DNA of 64,000 bases from Myxococcales bacterium (GTDB lineage Bacteria; Myxococcota_A; Polyangia; Polyangiales; Ga0077539), in contig JAEUKI010000035.1 of NCBI GenBank assembly GCA_016793325.1, forward strand, positions 42,697-106,696, read 5' to 3'. The notes beneath the pieces are model-generated. The model was not told the origin of the DNA, made no database searches, and was given only the letters and a program-made list of their open reading frames with translations. This document shows positions 41,683 to 50,412 of this stretch, piece by piece. Every line of letters starts with the position of its first letter. Within the stretch, counting starts at the first letter, position 1. Position numbers and translations under genes: made by a program.

Positions 41683-42693
41683 ATGCAGACGAGAGCGATC
41701 GACGCTTTGACGATTGCGCGCACCGCGGCGCTCTGCGTGGCGGCGCTGGCGCCGTGCGTCGCGCACGCGCAACAAGCACCATCCGAAGCGCGTGCAAATT
41801 CACCGGCGAACATCGCGCCGAACGCAGACGAACTCCAGGCGCGAGAGGCCTTCGAGCGAGGCGTGGCCCTGGCGCGCGACGAGCGTTGGGCAGAGGCGCT
41901 CGAGGCGTTTCGGCGTTCGCGCGCGTTGGCGGCGCGGCCGAGCGCGGCGTTCAACATGGCGAGCTGCCTCGTGCGGCTCGGGCGCGCGATCGACGCGGTC
42001 GCGTCGTTCGAAGACTACTTTCGACTGGTGACCGATCCCCAGCAAGAAGGCGCTCGCTACGCGGACGCGCAGCGACAGATGGCCGCGACACGACAGACCA
42101 TCGCCTCGGCGACGGTCACCGTCTCGCCGCCCGACGCCGTGATCACCGTCGACGGACTCGAAGCGCCAGGCGCCGGCGCGACGCGACGAATCGCCCTCGA
42201 TCCCCGGGCGCACCGCATCGTCGTGAGCGCGGCGCGGCACGAGTCGTTCGTGACCGAAGTCGCTCCGTCGCAAGGCGAGCGACTCACGATCGCGGCGGCG
42301 CTGCGTCGCATCGGGAGCGCGTCGCTGTCGGTCACCGCCACGCCGTCGAACGCCACGCTCTTGATCGACGCGCAACCCGCGCGGCTCGCAACGGCGCTCT
42401 CGCTCGTCGAAGGCCGGCACAACGTGGTCGTGAGCGCCGCCGAACACGAGCAACACACACAATGGGTGACCCTCGTCGCAGGCGACGCGCGCTCGGTGCA
42501 CGTCGATCTTCGCCCGGCTCGCCGAGGGGGGACCGTCTTGCAATCACCGTGGCTCTGGACCGGCGTCGCCGTGGGCGTCGCAGCGGTCACGACCGCGGTG
42601 GTCCTCGGCGTCGTCCTCTCGCAGCCGCCCGCCCCCTACGACGGAACCACGGGCCGCGTCTTTCAAGGCCTGAGCGACCGCGGAGCGCCGTAG
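41683..42693 (+). CDS. exported TPR-PEGA protein with C-terminal TM segment
   Basis: A 336-residue protein with signal peptide ending VAHAQ (residue about 30). Residues about 50-110 are TPR-like (REAFERGVALARDERWAEAL). Two PEGA-like beta modules follow: ATVTVSPPDAVITVDGLEAP and ASLSVTATPSNATLLIDAQP (about 140-275). A hydrophobic C-terminal helix (WTGVAVGVAAVTTAVVLGVV) anchors it. This layout recurs beside Ser/Thr kinases in myxobacteria; it may scaffold or transduce an envelope signal. Confidence 0.8.
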   Translation: MQTRAIDALTIARTAALCVAALAPCVAHAQQAPSEARANSPANIAPNADELQAREAFERGVALARDERWAEALEAFRRSRALAARPSAAFNMASCLVRLGRAIDAVASFEDYFRLVTDPQQEGARYADAQRQMAATRQTIASATVTVSPPDAVITVDGLEAPGAGATRRIALDPRAHRIVVSAARHESFVTEVAPSQGERLTIAAALRRIGSASLSVTATPSNATLLIDAQPARLATALSLVEGRHNVVVSAAEHEQHTQWVTLVAGDARSVHVDLRPARRGGTVLQSPWLWTGVAVGVAAVTTAVVLGVVLSQPPAPYDGTTGRVFQGLSDRGAP

Positions 42694-42710
42694 CCAACGA
42701 TTCGCAGCGT

Positions 42711-43058
42711 TCAGCCTGGCGGCCAGCCGTGCTGACGGCCCGCGAGCAGGTGCACGTGCAAGTGATGGACGGTCTGACCGCCGTCGTTGCCGGTGTTGAT
42801 CACCGTTCGATAGCCGTTGTCGGCGACGCCGAGCTCGACGGCGATCTTCGCGACCGCGCGGAGGCAATGCCCGAGCAGCGCGCTCTGCTCGTCCGTCGCG
42901 TGCGCGAGCGAAGCGATGTGAACCTTGGGAATCACCAGGACGTGCACAGGGCTCTGCGGATGCAGGTCGTGAAACGCGAGCACGTGTTCGTCCTCGAAGA
43001 CGATCTTCGCGGGGATCTCTTTCGCGACGATCTTGCAGAAGATGCAGTTGGGTTGCAT
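42711..43058 (-). CDS. HIT-family (histidine triad) nucleotide hydrolase
   Basis: A 115-residue protein with the HIT core: N-terminal zinc-binding CIFCKIV, FEDEHVLAFHDLHPQSPVHV, IPKVHI and the catalytic histidine triad HHLHVHLLAGR near residue 100. It is the HinT/PKCI-like branch: hydrolysis of AMP-linked phosphoramidates. Length is normal. Convergent with the TPR-PEGA gene; 151 bp upstream begins the divergent Omp85-like gene. Confidence 0.93.
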   Translation of the reverse strand: MQPNCIFCKIVAKEIPAKIVFEDEHVLAFHDLHPQSPVHVLVIPKVHIASLAHATDEQSALLGHCLRAVAKIAVELGVADNGYRTVINTGNDGGQTVHHLHVHLLAGRQHGWPPG

Positions 43059-43209
43059 GAGCTCGTCGAGCGTACCACCGAGGCATTTCGCGCGCGCACG
43101 GCCGTTCGATGTCCCAGCCCGATCGCGCGATGACGGGAGACAGCGAGCGTTGTTTCGCGGCGCAATCGTCCGACGCGCGGTAGGTTACGCCCCCACGTAC
43201 CGGTCTCTC

Positions 43210-46200
43210 ATGCGCGCGCCACGAACCATCGCAGCGATCTTCGCGCTCGGCGCCATCGCGAAGAGCCCCGACGCGCTCGCACAAGAGGCCGCGACCGCGA
43301 CGCCGTCGCAGCCCATGCTCGAGCCGACCCGACGCGAGCGGCTCGTGTCCGTGCACATCGAGCCAGCGCTGACCGGCGAGGACCCCTGGGCGCGCGTCGC
43401 GATGCCCCGCGGCGTGCTGGTCGACGACGACGCCCTTCGCGCAGCGGTCGATCGCGCGGTCGCCTCGGGGACGTTTGCGGACATCCGCGCCTCGGTCCGC
43501 ACGGTCCCCGAGGGAATCGAGCTCGTGCTCCGCGGCGAACGCCGGACGCGCATGACCGAGGTGCGCATCGAGGGCATCGACCAGCGCGCCCTCGAGGCGG
43601 TGCGCGCGGACTTCTCGATCGCGTCGATGGCGTGGGTCACGCAGCAGCAGCTCGACGAAGCGTGCGGTCGCGTCGTCGAGGGCTACAGGCTCGCGGGCTA
43701 TCGAACGGCGACCGCGCGCGCCCTCCGCGAGCCGACGAGAGACCCGGACTACGTGCGCGTCCTCGTGACGGTGAGCGAGGGGCGCCCGACGCGCCTCGCG
43801 AGCGTCCGGCTGTTCGCGCCCGAGATCGACCGAGAGTTCGGCCCGCGACTTTGTGATTCGCTAACGCTGTGGCCGACCGCGGTCACCGAGCGAGAGGCGG
43901 CCTGTCGTCCGATCGTCGGCAGCGGCGAGATCGCCGAGGGCCGAACGGTGCGCGCAGTCAGCGAGCAGATGACCGCGGCGGTCCGGCGGCTCGGGTACTA
44001 CGGGGCGAGGCTCGATGAGCCGTCGCTCGTTCCGATGCGCGAGCTGAGGAGCGGCGATCCGAGGGTCGAGCTCCGCTTCACAGCGACGCTCGGGCCGCAG
44101 TACACGATCGCGTTCGAGGGCGTCCGACGCGGCTCGACGAGCGACCTGCGCGAGGCGCTTCGACTCGACGACGAACGAACGCTCGACGAGGCCACGCTCG
44201 GCACGCTCGAGACGCGCGTGCGCGACTGGTACGCGCGCCGCGCGCTCTCGGACGCGCAGGTCCAAGCGCGCATCGAGCGCATCTCCGCGAACGCGAGCCG
44301 CATCGTCCTTCGCGTCAACGAGGGCGAGCCCGTCTACGTGCGCACGGTGTCCTTCTCGGGCGCGCGCGCGATCGAGTACGGGACTTTGCGCGAGATCCTC
44401 GATGAGCATTTGCGCGCTGAATTGCCAGGCGGATCGATCTTCACAGCGCCGACCGACGCGCAGGCGCGGAGCGTCGACGACGTGCGCAACAGCGTCGCGC
44501 GCGGACCGAGGATGCCGCTCGTGCTCCACCCCGAGCGGACGTTCGTCGCAGAGGTGTACCAAGAAGCCGCGCGACGAATGGCCTCGCGGTACCGCGAGCT
44601 CGGCTACCTCGACGCGACGGTCGAGCTCGACGGAGAGCCGCAGCGCGACCGCGACGAAGCGGGTCGCCCCGTGTGGGACGTGACGTTTCGCGTGGTCGAG
44701 CGCTCGCGCGTCTCGCTCACCGCGGTGCAGTTCGACGGAAACAACCGGCTCCCGTCGGCCGAGCTCGCGACGCGCGGCGCGATCCGCGTCGGCGGCGCGC
44801 TCTCGTTGGCCGAGGTCGCCGCCGCGCGCGATCGGCTCGCCGAGCACTATCGCGAGAGCGGCTACAACTATGTCCGCGTGGGCTCGGTGATCGATCGATC
44901 GCCGGACGGGGCCAACGCGCGCGTTCGCTTCGTGATCACCGAGGGCCCGCTCGTGCGCGTGACGCGCGTCGAGATCCGCGGCCTGCGATCGATCGGACGG
45001 GCGCTCGTGTACGACCGACTCGCGCTGCGCGAAGGCGAGGTCTTTCGCCCGTCGCTCGCGCGCGAGTCGCAGCGAAGGCTCGGAGAGCTCGGGTACTTCT
45101 CGGCCGTGACGGTCTCGCTCTCCGAGCCCGACGTCGAGTCCTCGGTCAAGACGCTGGTCGTGCAAGTCGCGGAGGCGGGCGGAAGCCTCGAAGCCCGCGG
45201 CGGAGTGAGCGCGTGGGAGCTCCTTCGCGGGAGCGTCCAGTGGACGCGCCGCAACGTGCTCAACTCGAGCATCTCGATGACGGCGTCGCTGCAAGCGGGC
45301 GTCGTCGCGCCGATCGCGGCGTTCGCAGATCCGTCACTGTTTCCATCGCTCGCAGGTCTTCAGTGGTGGGAGCGACTCCGCGGGCGGGCCGCGCTGTCGC
45401 TACAGTTTCCGCCACTTCGAACGCTGGGCACCGACTTTCGGCCGGGCGTTGATTTCTCGCTGTCGCGCTCGGTGGACCTTCAGTTCGCGATCAACGGCGT
45501 CGACCTCGCCGCATCAACACTGATTCGCCCCAACAGGATCGTCACGATCACTCCGCTTCTCGATTTTCAGGTGAACAACCTGCAGCTGTTCAACGGTGAC
45601 TCGATCGAACAGCTCCTGCTCACCCTGCCGCCAGTCGAACAGGTTCGCCTGGGCCGTTTGCTGCTGTTGCCGCGCGGAACAACGTTGCTCAGCTCGATTC
45701 GTGTGTCGCTCGCGATCGACCAACGCGATCAGGTCTTCAACCCCCAGCGCGGAACGTTTATCTCGGTGCTCGGTGAGTTTGTCGGGATTCTCGGCTACAT
45801 CCCGCCGAACACGACGACGCGATCGCCACCACCGGGCAACACGCTTCGCACGACGCTGACCTTCGCCGGATACATCACGCCAGTGTCTTGGCTCACGCTC
45901 GCGACGAACGTCCGCGTCGGCGCGAACTTCACGTTCGACTCCTGCAACACCGTCACGTACCCGAATCGTCAGTATTTTCTCGGAGGAGCCGAGTCGTTGC
46001 GCGGCTGGCTGCAGGACTCTGTCATTCCCGCGGATGTGCTGACGCCTCCGTCGACGAGCGGCTGCTCGAACATCCCGACCGCAGCACCCAGCATGAACGC
46101 GGTGTTGCTATCGCAACGCAGCGGCGACGCGTACGTGCTGCTCCGCCAAGAGCTGCGGTTTGCGATTGGAAGTTCGGGCGTGGGCATCAACCTGTTCGTC

Positions 46201-46386
46201 GACGTCGGCAACATTTGGAAGGACCTGCGAAACGTCTTCACTGTGTTTCGCCTGCAAAGCTCGCCCGGAATCGGCATTCGGTACGTCACTCCGATCGGGC
46301 CCGTTGGCATCGATCTCGGCTTTCCCAACCCGTACTCGTGGCCGCTTCCCGCGCCGGTCGTGTCCTTCTCTTTCAGCAGCGCCTAG
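43210..46386 (+). CDS. Omp85/BamA-family outer membrane protein with about seven POTRA units
   Basis: A 1058-residue protein with signal peptide ending SPDALAQ. The periplasmic half (about residues 40-690) reads as seven POTRA-like units, each beginning with a strand such as MTEVRIEGI, LASVRLFAP, YTIAFEGVR, VRTVSFSGA, LTAVQFDGN and VTRVEIRGL, and containing a YRELGYLDATV-type helix-strand. The C-terminal about 350 residues form a beta-barrel with the FFLGGAESLRGW-like motif (QYFLGGAESLRGWLQ, conserved RGW) and GPVGIDLGFP near the end. It inserts or exports outer-membrane proteins, or, as a TamA-like relative, links to the inner membrane. It has more POTRA units than E. coli BamA (five). Likely a paralogue, since no skp/lpx genes are nearby. 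Confidence 0.88.
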   Translation: MRAPRTIAAIFALGAIAKSPDALAQEAATATPSQPMLEPTRRERLVSVHIEPALTGEDPWARVAMPRGVLVDDDALRAAVDRAVASGTFADIRASVRTVPEGIELVLRGERRTRMTEVRIEGIDQRALEAVRADFSIASMAWVTQQQLDEACGRVVEGYRLAGYRTATARALREPTRDPDYVRVLVTVSEGRPTRLASVRLFAPEIDREFGPRLCDSLTLWPTAVTEREAACRPIVGSGEIAEGRTVRAVSEQMTAAVRRLGYYGARLDEPSLVPMRELRSGDPRVELRFTATLGPQYTIAFEGVRRGSTSDLREALRLDDERTLDEATLGTLETRVRDWYARRALSDAQVQARIERISANASRIVLRVNEGEPVYVRTVSFSGARAIEYGTLREILDEHLRAELPGGSIFTAPTDAQARSVDDVRNSVARGPRMPLVLHPERTFVAEVYQEAARRMASRYRELGYLDATVELDGEPQRDRDEAGRPVWDVTFRVVERSRVSLTAVQFDGNNRLPSAELATRGAIRVGGALSLAEVAAARDRLAEHYRESGYNYVRVGSVIDRSPDGANARVRFVITEGPLVRVTRVEIRGLRSIGRALVYDRLALREGEVFRPSLARESQRRLGELGYFSAVTVSLSEPDVESSVKTLVVQVAEAGGSLEARGGVSAWELLRGSVQWTRRNVLNSSISMTASLQAGVVAPIAAFADPSLFPSLAGLQWWERLRGRAALSLQFPPLRTLGTDFRPGVDFSLSRSVDLQFAINGVDLAASTLIRPNRIVTITPLLDFQVNNLQLFNGDSIEQLLLTLPPVEQVRLGRLLLLPRGTTLLSSIRVSLAIDQRDQVFNPQRGTFISVLGEFVGILGYIPPNTTTRSPPPGNTLRTTLTFAGYITPVSWLTLATNVRVGANFTFDSCNTVTYPNRQYFLGGAESLRGWLQDSVIPADVLTPPSTSGCSNIPTAAPSMNAVLLSQRSGDAYVLLRQELRFAIGSSGVGINLFVDVGNIWKDLRNVFTVFRLQSSPGIGIRYVTPIGPVGIDLGFPNPYSWPLPAPVVSFSFSSA

Positions 46387-46407
46387 AGCGGCTCCGCCTT
46401 CTGTTGG

Positions 46408-46464
46408 CTACACGCCACGCAAACATCCCAGGATATTTCCCAAGAGATCGCTCACTGCGTGTAG
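46408..46464. terminator. stem-loop between convergent genes
   Basis: CTACACGC at 46408-46415 pairs with GCGTGTAG at 46457-46464; GTTGG just outside (46403-46407) can pair with CCAAC at 46470-46474. The element lies in the 107-bp gap between the convergent Omp85 gene and the gene at 46494. The loop is large, so confidence is modest. Confidence 0.35.
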
Positions 46465-46493
46465 TCCTTCCAACGGGGCGTCGCGATCGCGCG

Positions 46494-47729
46494 CTACTCG
46501 CGGCGCACGAGCTCGCAGCGCACGTGGTACGCGTCGAGCGCGAAGCCCGACTCGTCGTTGTGCGCGACCACCGCGACGAACCCGTCGGCTGCGGGCAACA
46601 TCGCCGGCGCGCCGAGCACCGTTCCGAACACGGGGACCACGTTGCGTCGCAGCATCGGCTCACCCGACGGCGGAATCCACGCGAGGTGCGACTCGACCGA
46701 GTTGCCCGAACGATCGCCGATCACGAGCGCGTACGACACGCCGTCGCGCGCGTCGAGGCCCGCTGCGTAGCGCGCTCCGCCGAGAAACGGCGGCTGCGCG
46801 AACCACAATCGCGGGTTTCCGAGGGCGACTCTGCGCGCGCTGACGGGGAGGCTCCCGATCGCGACGCCGCGTGTCCCGACCCACTGCGCGAGCTCGACGT
46901 TCGAGCCGCGCGCCACCGCGCTGAACGGGTACTGCGCGAAGCCCGTGCGCTCGGGCGCGCTCACAGGCAGCAATCGATCGTCGAGCGTGACGAGCATCTG
47001 CACCGCGGGCTCTTCACCGTTGGGTCCGACGCCCGGCAGCGGCCGGTGCAAGAGCGCTGCGACGGGGCCTCCCTCGCCCGTGGGCAACAGCCTCATCGCG
47101 CCGCCGACGCGTTGTGTCCATGTCGTCTCGGCGGTCTTGTCTCCCTGGCGATCGAAGCGATACGCGCGGACGCTCCCGTCGAGCGCGCCCGCGAGGAGCA
47201 CCGCGCCGTCCGCGCGCTCCGTGGCCGTGGCCCACACGACGCGATTGCGCGGCTGTCCTTCGGGCGCGTCGGGCAACGCGACGAGCTCTCTCGCCGCGGA
47301 CTGCGCTCCCGCCGCGTCGAACGAGAGCGCGAAGAAGGCGCTTCCCACCGCGGCAAACACCAGCGTCTTGTCGGGCAGCGCCGCGATCGCGAGCGGAACG
47401 ACCTCGCCCGCCCGCCCGCTGACGGCGAGCGTGCCCACGGCTCCCACGCGCCGAAGGTCTTCGCCGACGCGCGCGATCCTCGCGACCGAGCCGCCGTCAC
47501 GCTCGCTGCGCCACTCGCGCCACACGAGCACGAAGCGCGCGTCCCCTCGCGCGCCGCCGAGCAGAGGCCTCGCGAGCACAGATTCGCCAAGGTTTTGTGC
47601 AGGCGACGCGTTGGCGCTGATCCTTCGCGTCTCGACGTTGCGGCACAATGGCTCTCGCGCTTGCGCGCGCGCGTCGCCGACCGAGAGGACCACCGCGCCC
47701 ACGAGGGCAAACACACTCGCGCGTCTCAT
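46494..47729 (-). CDS. exported protein of unknown function, beta-propeller-like
   Basis: A 411-residue protein with signal peptide ending ARAQ (residue 23). GGAGG lies seven bases before the ATG at 47729. The mature part is a run of short beta strands with repeated WVxxRG/AxVGSAFFALSFD/GSVRAYRFD patterns, reminiscent of a beta-propeller, but I cannot assign a family. The start overlaps the stop of the upstream lipoprotein gene (ATGA), so it is the third gene of a leftward operon. Similar tone of composition suggests that it and the upstream 859-residue protein are distant relatives. Confidence 0.7.
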   Translation of the reverse strand: MRRASVFALVGAVVLSVGDARAQAREPLCRNVETRRISANASPAQNLGESVLARPLLGGARGDARFVLVWREWRSERDGGSVARIARVGEDLRRVGAVGTLAVSGRAGEVVPLAIAALPDKTLVFAAVGSAFFALSFDAAGAQSAARELVALPDAPEGQPRNRVVWATATERADGAVLLAGALDGSVRAYRFDRQGDKTAETTWTQRVGGAMRLLPTGEGGPVAALLHRPLPGVGPNGEEPAVQMLVTLDDRLLPVSAPERTGFAQYPFSAVARGSNVELAQWVGTRGVAIGSLPVSARRVALGNPRLWFAQPPFLGGARYAAGLDARDGVSYALVIGDRSGNSVESHLAWIPPSGEPMLRRNVVPVFGTVLGAPAMLPAADGFVAVVAHNDESGFALDAYHVRCELVRRE

Positions 47730-50305
47730 CGTGCACCTCCCGCCGCCGGCCTCGAACCATTTTGATTTGTGGTGCTCGCAGCGCTCGCCGCGCACGTCCC
47801 TCGCTGAACGAGCCACTGGAGCTGCCCGTTCGGCAGCGCCTTGGCGAACACGACCGCGACGCCGTTGCCGACCGCGTGTCCTTCGCCGAGCGTCGTGATC
47901 GCGCTCGTGTCGTTGGGGATCGAGAGCGCGAGCGATCGCAGCGCTCCGTCCGCCCCGTGCGTCGTCACCGCAAAGGGCAGCCACGGCATGTCGTCCACGT
48001 TCGACGGAAACCCCGGCGTCGCGGTAAACGTCAGCGAATCCGCGCTCGACGAGGTCATCGAGAGAAAGCGCCCGCCGCCGCCCATGTAGCCGAACACCGA
48101 GCGCAGATCGCGAAGCGCGCTGCCGTCGACGCGACCTGCGCGAAGGGTGTTGCGGTCGAACCAGAACAACGTGAGCACGCGGCCCGACACGGCGAGCGCG
48201 CCGCCTGTTCCGCCGATCGACAATGGGTCTGCAAAAACGCTAGCCGTCGGGCGCCTCGCCGCGAGCGCGCGCGGGCTCGCGTCGAAGGTCAACACCGTCC
48301 GTACGAGCGCCGTATTGATGCTCCCTCGTCCGAGCAGCACGTGCACCGTGCTTCCGACGGACACGGCGTCGAGCACGTCGATCGAACCGCGCGCGCCCTG
48401 CGAAGAGAGCGGCTCGGTGAGCGTCACGCTCCGCGTCGATCCGAGCGGCAAGAACTCGAGCGTCTCGCCAGTCCCCGGCAGATACCGAACGAACGCCAAC
48501 CCCGCGCCCCCGCGCACGAAACGCCCGCTGCGGATGTATCCGTCTCCAATTCGCAGCGCGCGAATGTTCGGCCCAACTCCCGCGAACAGCACGCGATCCG
48601 CTGAGTCGAGCGCCACGGGCAGCCCTCGGTACAAGCCCACGTCGACGATGTGCGACGAGCTGTCGCTCGATTGCGCCAGCGTTCCCAGCGGCTGCACTGT
48701 GCCGTCGGGGCGCGCGGCGACCGCGACGTACTCGCGATGCGACGCGTCGATGCGACGGTGCGCGAAGAGCGCCACGCGTCCGTCGGGCAACACGATCGAG
48801 CGCCACGATTGTCCCGCGGTCGAGTCCTCGCCCTCGGGAACGTGCGACGAGAGGATCGCCGAGGTCCCCGTCGCGGTGCACCGAGGCGTCGCCCCTGGAT
48901 TCTCTGCGGTCGCGAGCGGGTCGCTCGGCACCGCGGGCTCTTGCAGCATCGTCGCGGTGGGCAGCGACTGCGCGCTCGCCTCGCGGGTCGCGTCGCACTG
49001 CACAGCGACCATCCCGAGCACCGGCGCTCCGTCGTCCGCGCGGCCGTCGAGCAGCGTCCAGATCGAGCTCCCCTCGCTCGCCGCGACCGTGCGCGACGAG
49101 CGGAGTCGAATCGACGCAAGCGCTGCAAATCGCCCCACGAACGCGCCCTGCGCGTCGGAGAGAGACACGTTGACCGAGCCCGTCGCGTCGTCCGCCATGT
49201 GCGAGAGCGTCACGGCGCCGACGAGGTCGTCTCCCAATCGAACGAGCGAGACGTCCGTGTCGCTCGAGGACGCAAACGTCGCGAGCGAGCTCGGGGCCAC
49301 GCCCTCCTCTGCGCCGAGCGGCTTGACGCGAATCGTGCTCGAGTACGGATCCATCGCGGCATACCCCAGCAACGTCGCCCGAGGCGTATCGACGAGCGAG
49401 GGCGACAGCACGTCGGTCGCGACCGGGCTCGGCGCGGCGTCTCCCGCGGCGTACATCACAGCGCTCCCGTCCGGACCTCGCGCGGCCTCGAACGCCACGC
49501 GCGTCGAGCTGCCCGCGAGCAGCGCTGGTGCGCGCGAAAACGACGGAAGGCCTTCGATCGCGCGCGCTCGCTCGGTCCACGCGCCCGCGACGTCGTCGAC
49601 CGTGAGCAACGCTCGTTGTGCGTTGATCGCGCTTCCGCGAAGGACCGCGAGGACAGCTCGACCGTTTGCGACACTCAGCGCAGGAGCGCCGAAGCCCCGG
49701 GAGTTCGCGAGGCTCGCGAGCTCCACCGCGCCCTGAAGCGGTCCGCTCGCGATCGCAGCGCGCGTCCCGGGCCACGGCGCGTTGGCTCCGTCGGCGCCGA
49801 GCTTCATCACGACGATGCGCTCTCGGTCGCTCTCGGGGCCCGGGCCCGCGGGCACATCGCGAAACGCCAGCAAGAATCCGCCCGAAATCGCGGTCAGCGC
49901 AGGCGCGCTCGGCGCCGTCGCGCCCGCGACGACCCGCGGCGATCCCGAGGGCGCGCCGTTCGCTCCGAGCGCGAGGACGCTCAACGTCTGCGCGCCCGCG
50001 CGATCGCGAGCGATGTACGCGACCATCCCGCCTTGCGCTGTGCGCGCGAGCGCCGCGCGTGGGTCGACCCCGACGCTCGTCGACGCGAGCGACACGATTT
50101 CTCCCGCGGTGCAGCGAGGAACAGCCCGAGCCTCGCGCGCGCGGACCCGCGGTGCTTCCCCGGCGACCGCGACGCGCTCGCCGACGTTACGAACGGGCGT
50201 CGGAGCGATCGACGACGAACCGCCGGTGGTGGTCGCGCGACATCCGAGCGCGGCGAACAACGTCGGCCCCAGCAATACGGCCCTACGAATGGGTGTGACT
50301 TTCAT
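47726..50305 (-). CDS. large lipoprotein of unknown function, beta-propeller-like
   Basis: An 859-residue predicted lipoprotein (signal LLGPTLFAALGC, Cys about 22). The body consists of many repeated beta strands with patterns such as GGFLLAFRDVP, GRAVLAVLRGS, GPVALDSADRVLFAG and DGYIRSGRFVRGGAGLAFVR, consistent with one or two multi-bladed propellers. Known family not recognised. It is the middle gene of a leftward three-gene operon: 107 bp after the gene at 50413 and overlapping the gene at 46494 by ATGA. Outer-membrane location expected. Confidence 0.72.
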   Translation of the reverse strand: MKVTPIRRAVLLGPTLFAALGCRATTTGGSSSIAPTPVRNVGERVAVAGEAPRVRAREARAVPRCTAGEIVSLASTSVGVDPRAALARTAQGGMVAYIARDRAGAQTLSVLALGANGAPSGSPRVVAGATAPSAPALTAISGGFLLAFRDVPAGPGPESDRERIVVMKLGADGANAPWPGTRAAIASGPLQGAVELASLANSRGFGAPALSVANGRAVLAVLRGSAINAQRALLTVDDVAGAWTERARAIEGLPSFSRAPALLAGSSTRVAFEAARGPDGSAVMYAAGDAAPSPVATDVLSPSLVDTPRATLLGYAAMDPYSSTIRVKPLGAEEGVAPSSLATFASSSDTDVSLVRLGDDLVGAVTLSHMADDATGSVNVSLSDAQGAFVGRFAALASIRLRSSRTVAASEGSSIWTLLDGRADDGAPVLGMVAVQCDATREASAQSLPTATMLQEPAVPSDPLATAENPGATPRCTATGTSAILSSHVPEGEDSTAGQSWRSIVLPDGRVALFAHRRIDASHREYVAVAARPDGTVQPLGTLAQSSDSSSHIVDVGLYRGLPVALDSADRVLFAGVGPNIRALRIGDGYIRSGRFVRGGAGLAFVRYLPGTGETLEFLPLGSTRSVTLTEPLSSQGARGSIDVLDAVSVGSTVHVLLGRGSINTALVRTVLTFDASPRALAARRPTASVFADPLSIGGTGGALAVSGRVLTLFWFDRNTLRAGRVDGSALRDLRSVFGYMGGGGRFLSMTSSSADSLTFTATPGFPSNVDDMPWLPFAVTTHGADGALRSLALSIPNDTSAITTLGEGHAVGNGVAVVFAKALPNGQLQWLVQRGTCAASAASTTNQNGSRPAAGGAR

Positions 50306-50412
50306 CGGTGTTCGAACTCGAGAGAGGACCTTCGGTTGAAGCAGGCAGTGAGCGCCGTGGATCGTGGCGTCGACGCCGGCGAGCGCGTTTTGTTCCCGAC
50401 GGGTTCGCGCGA

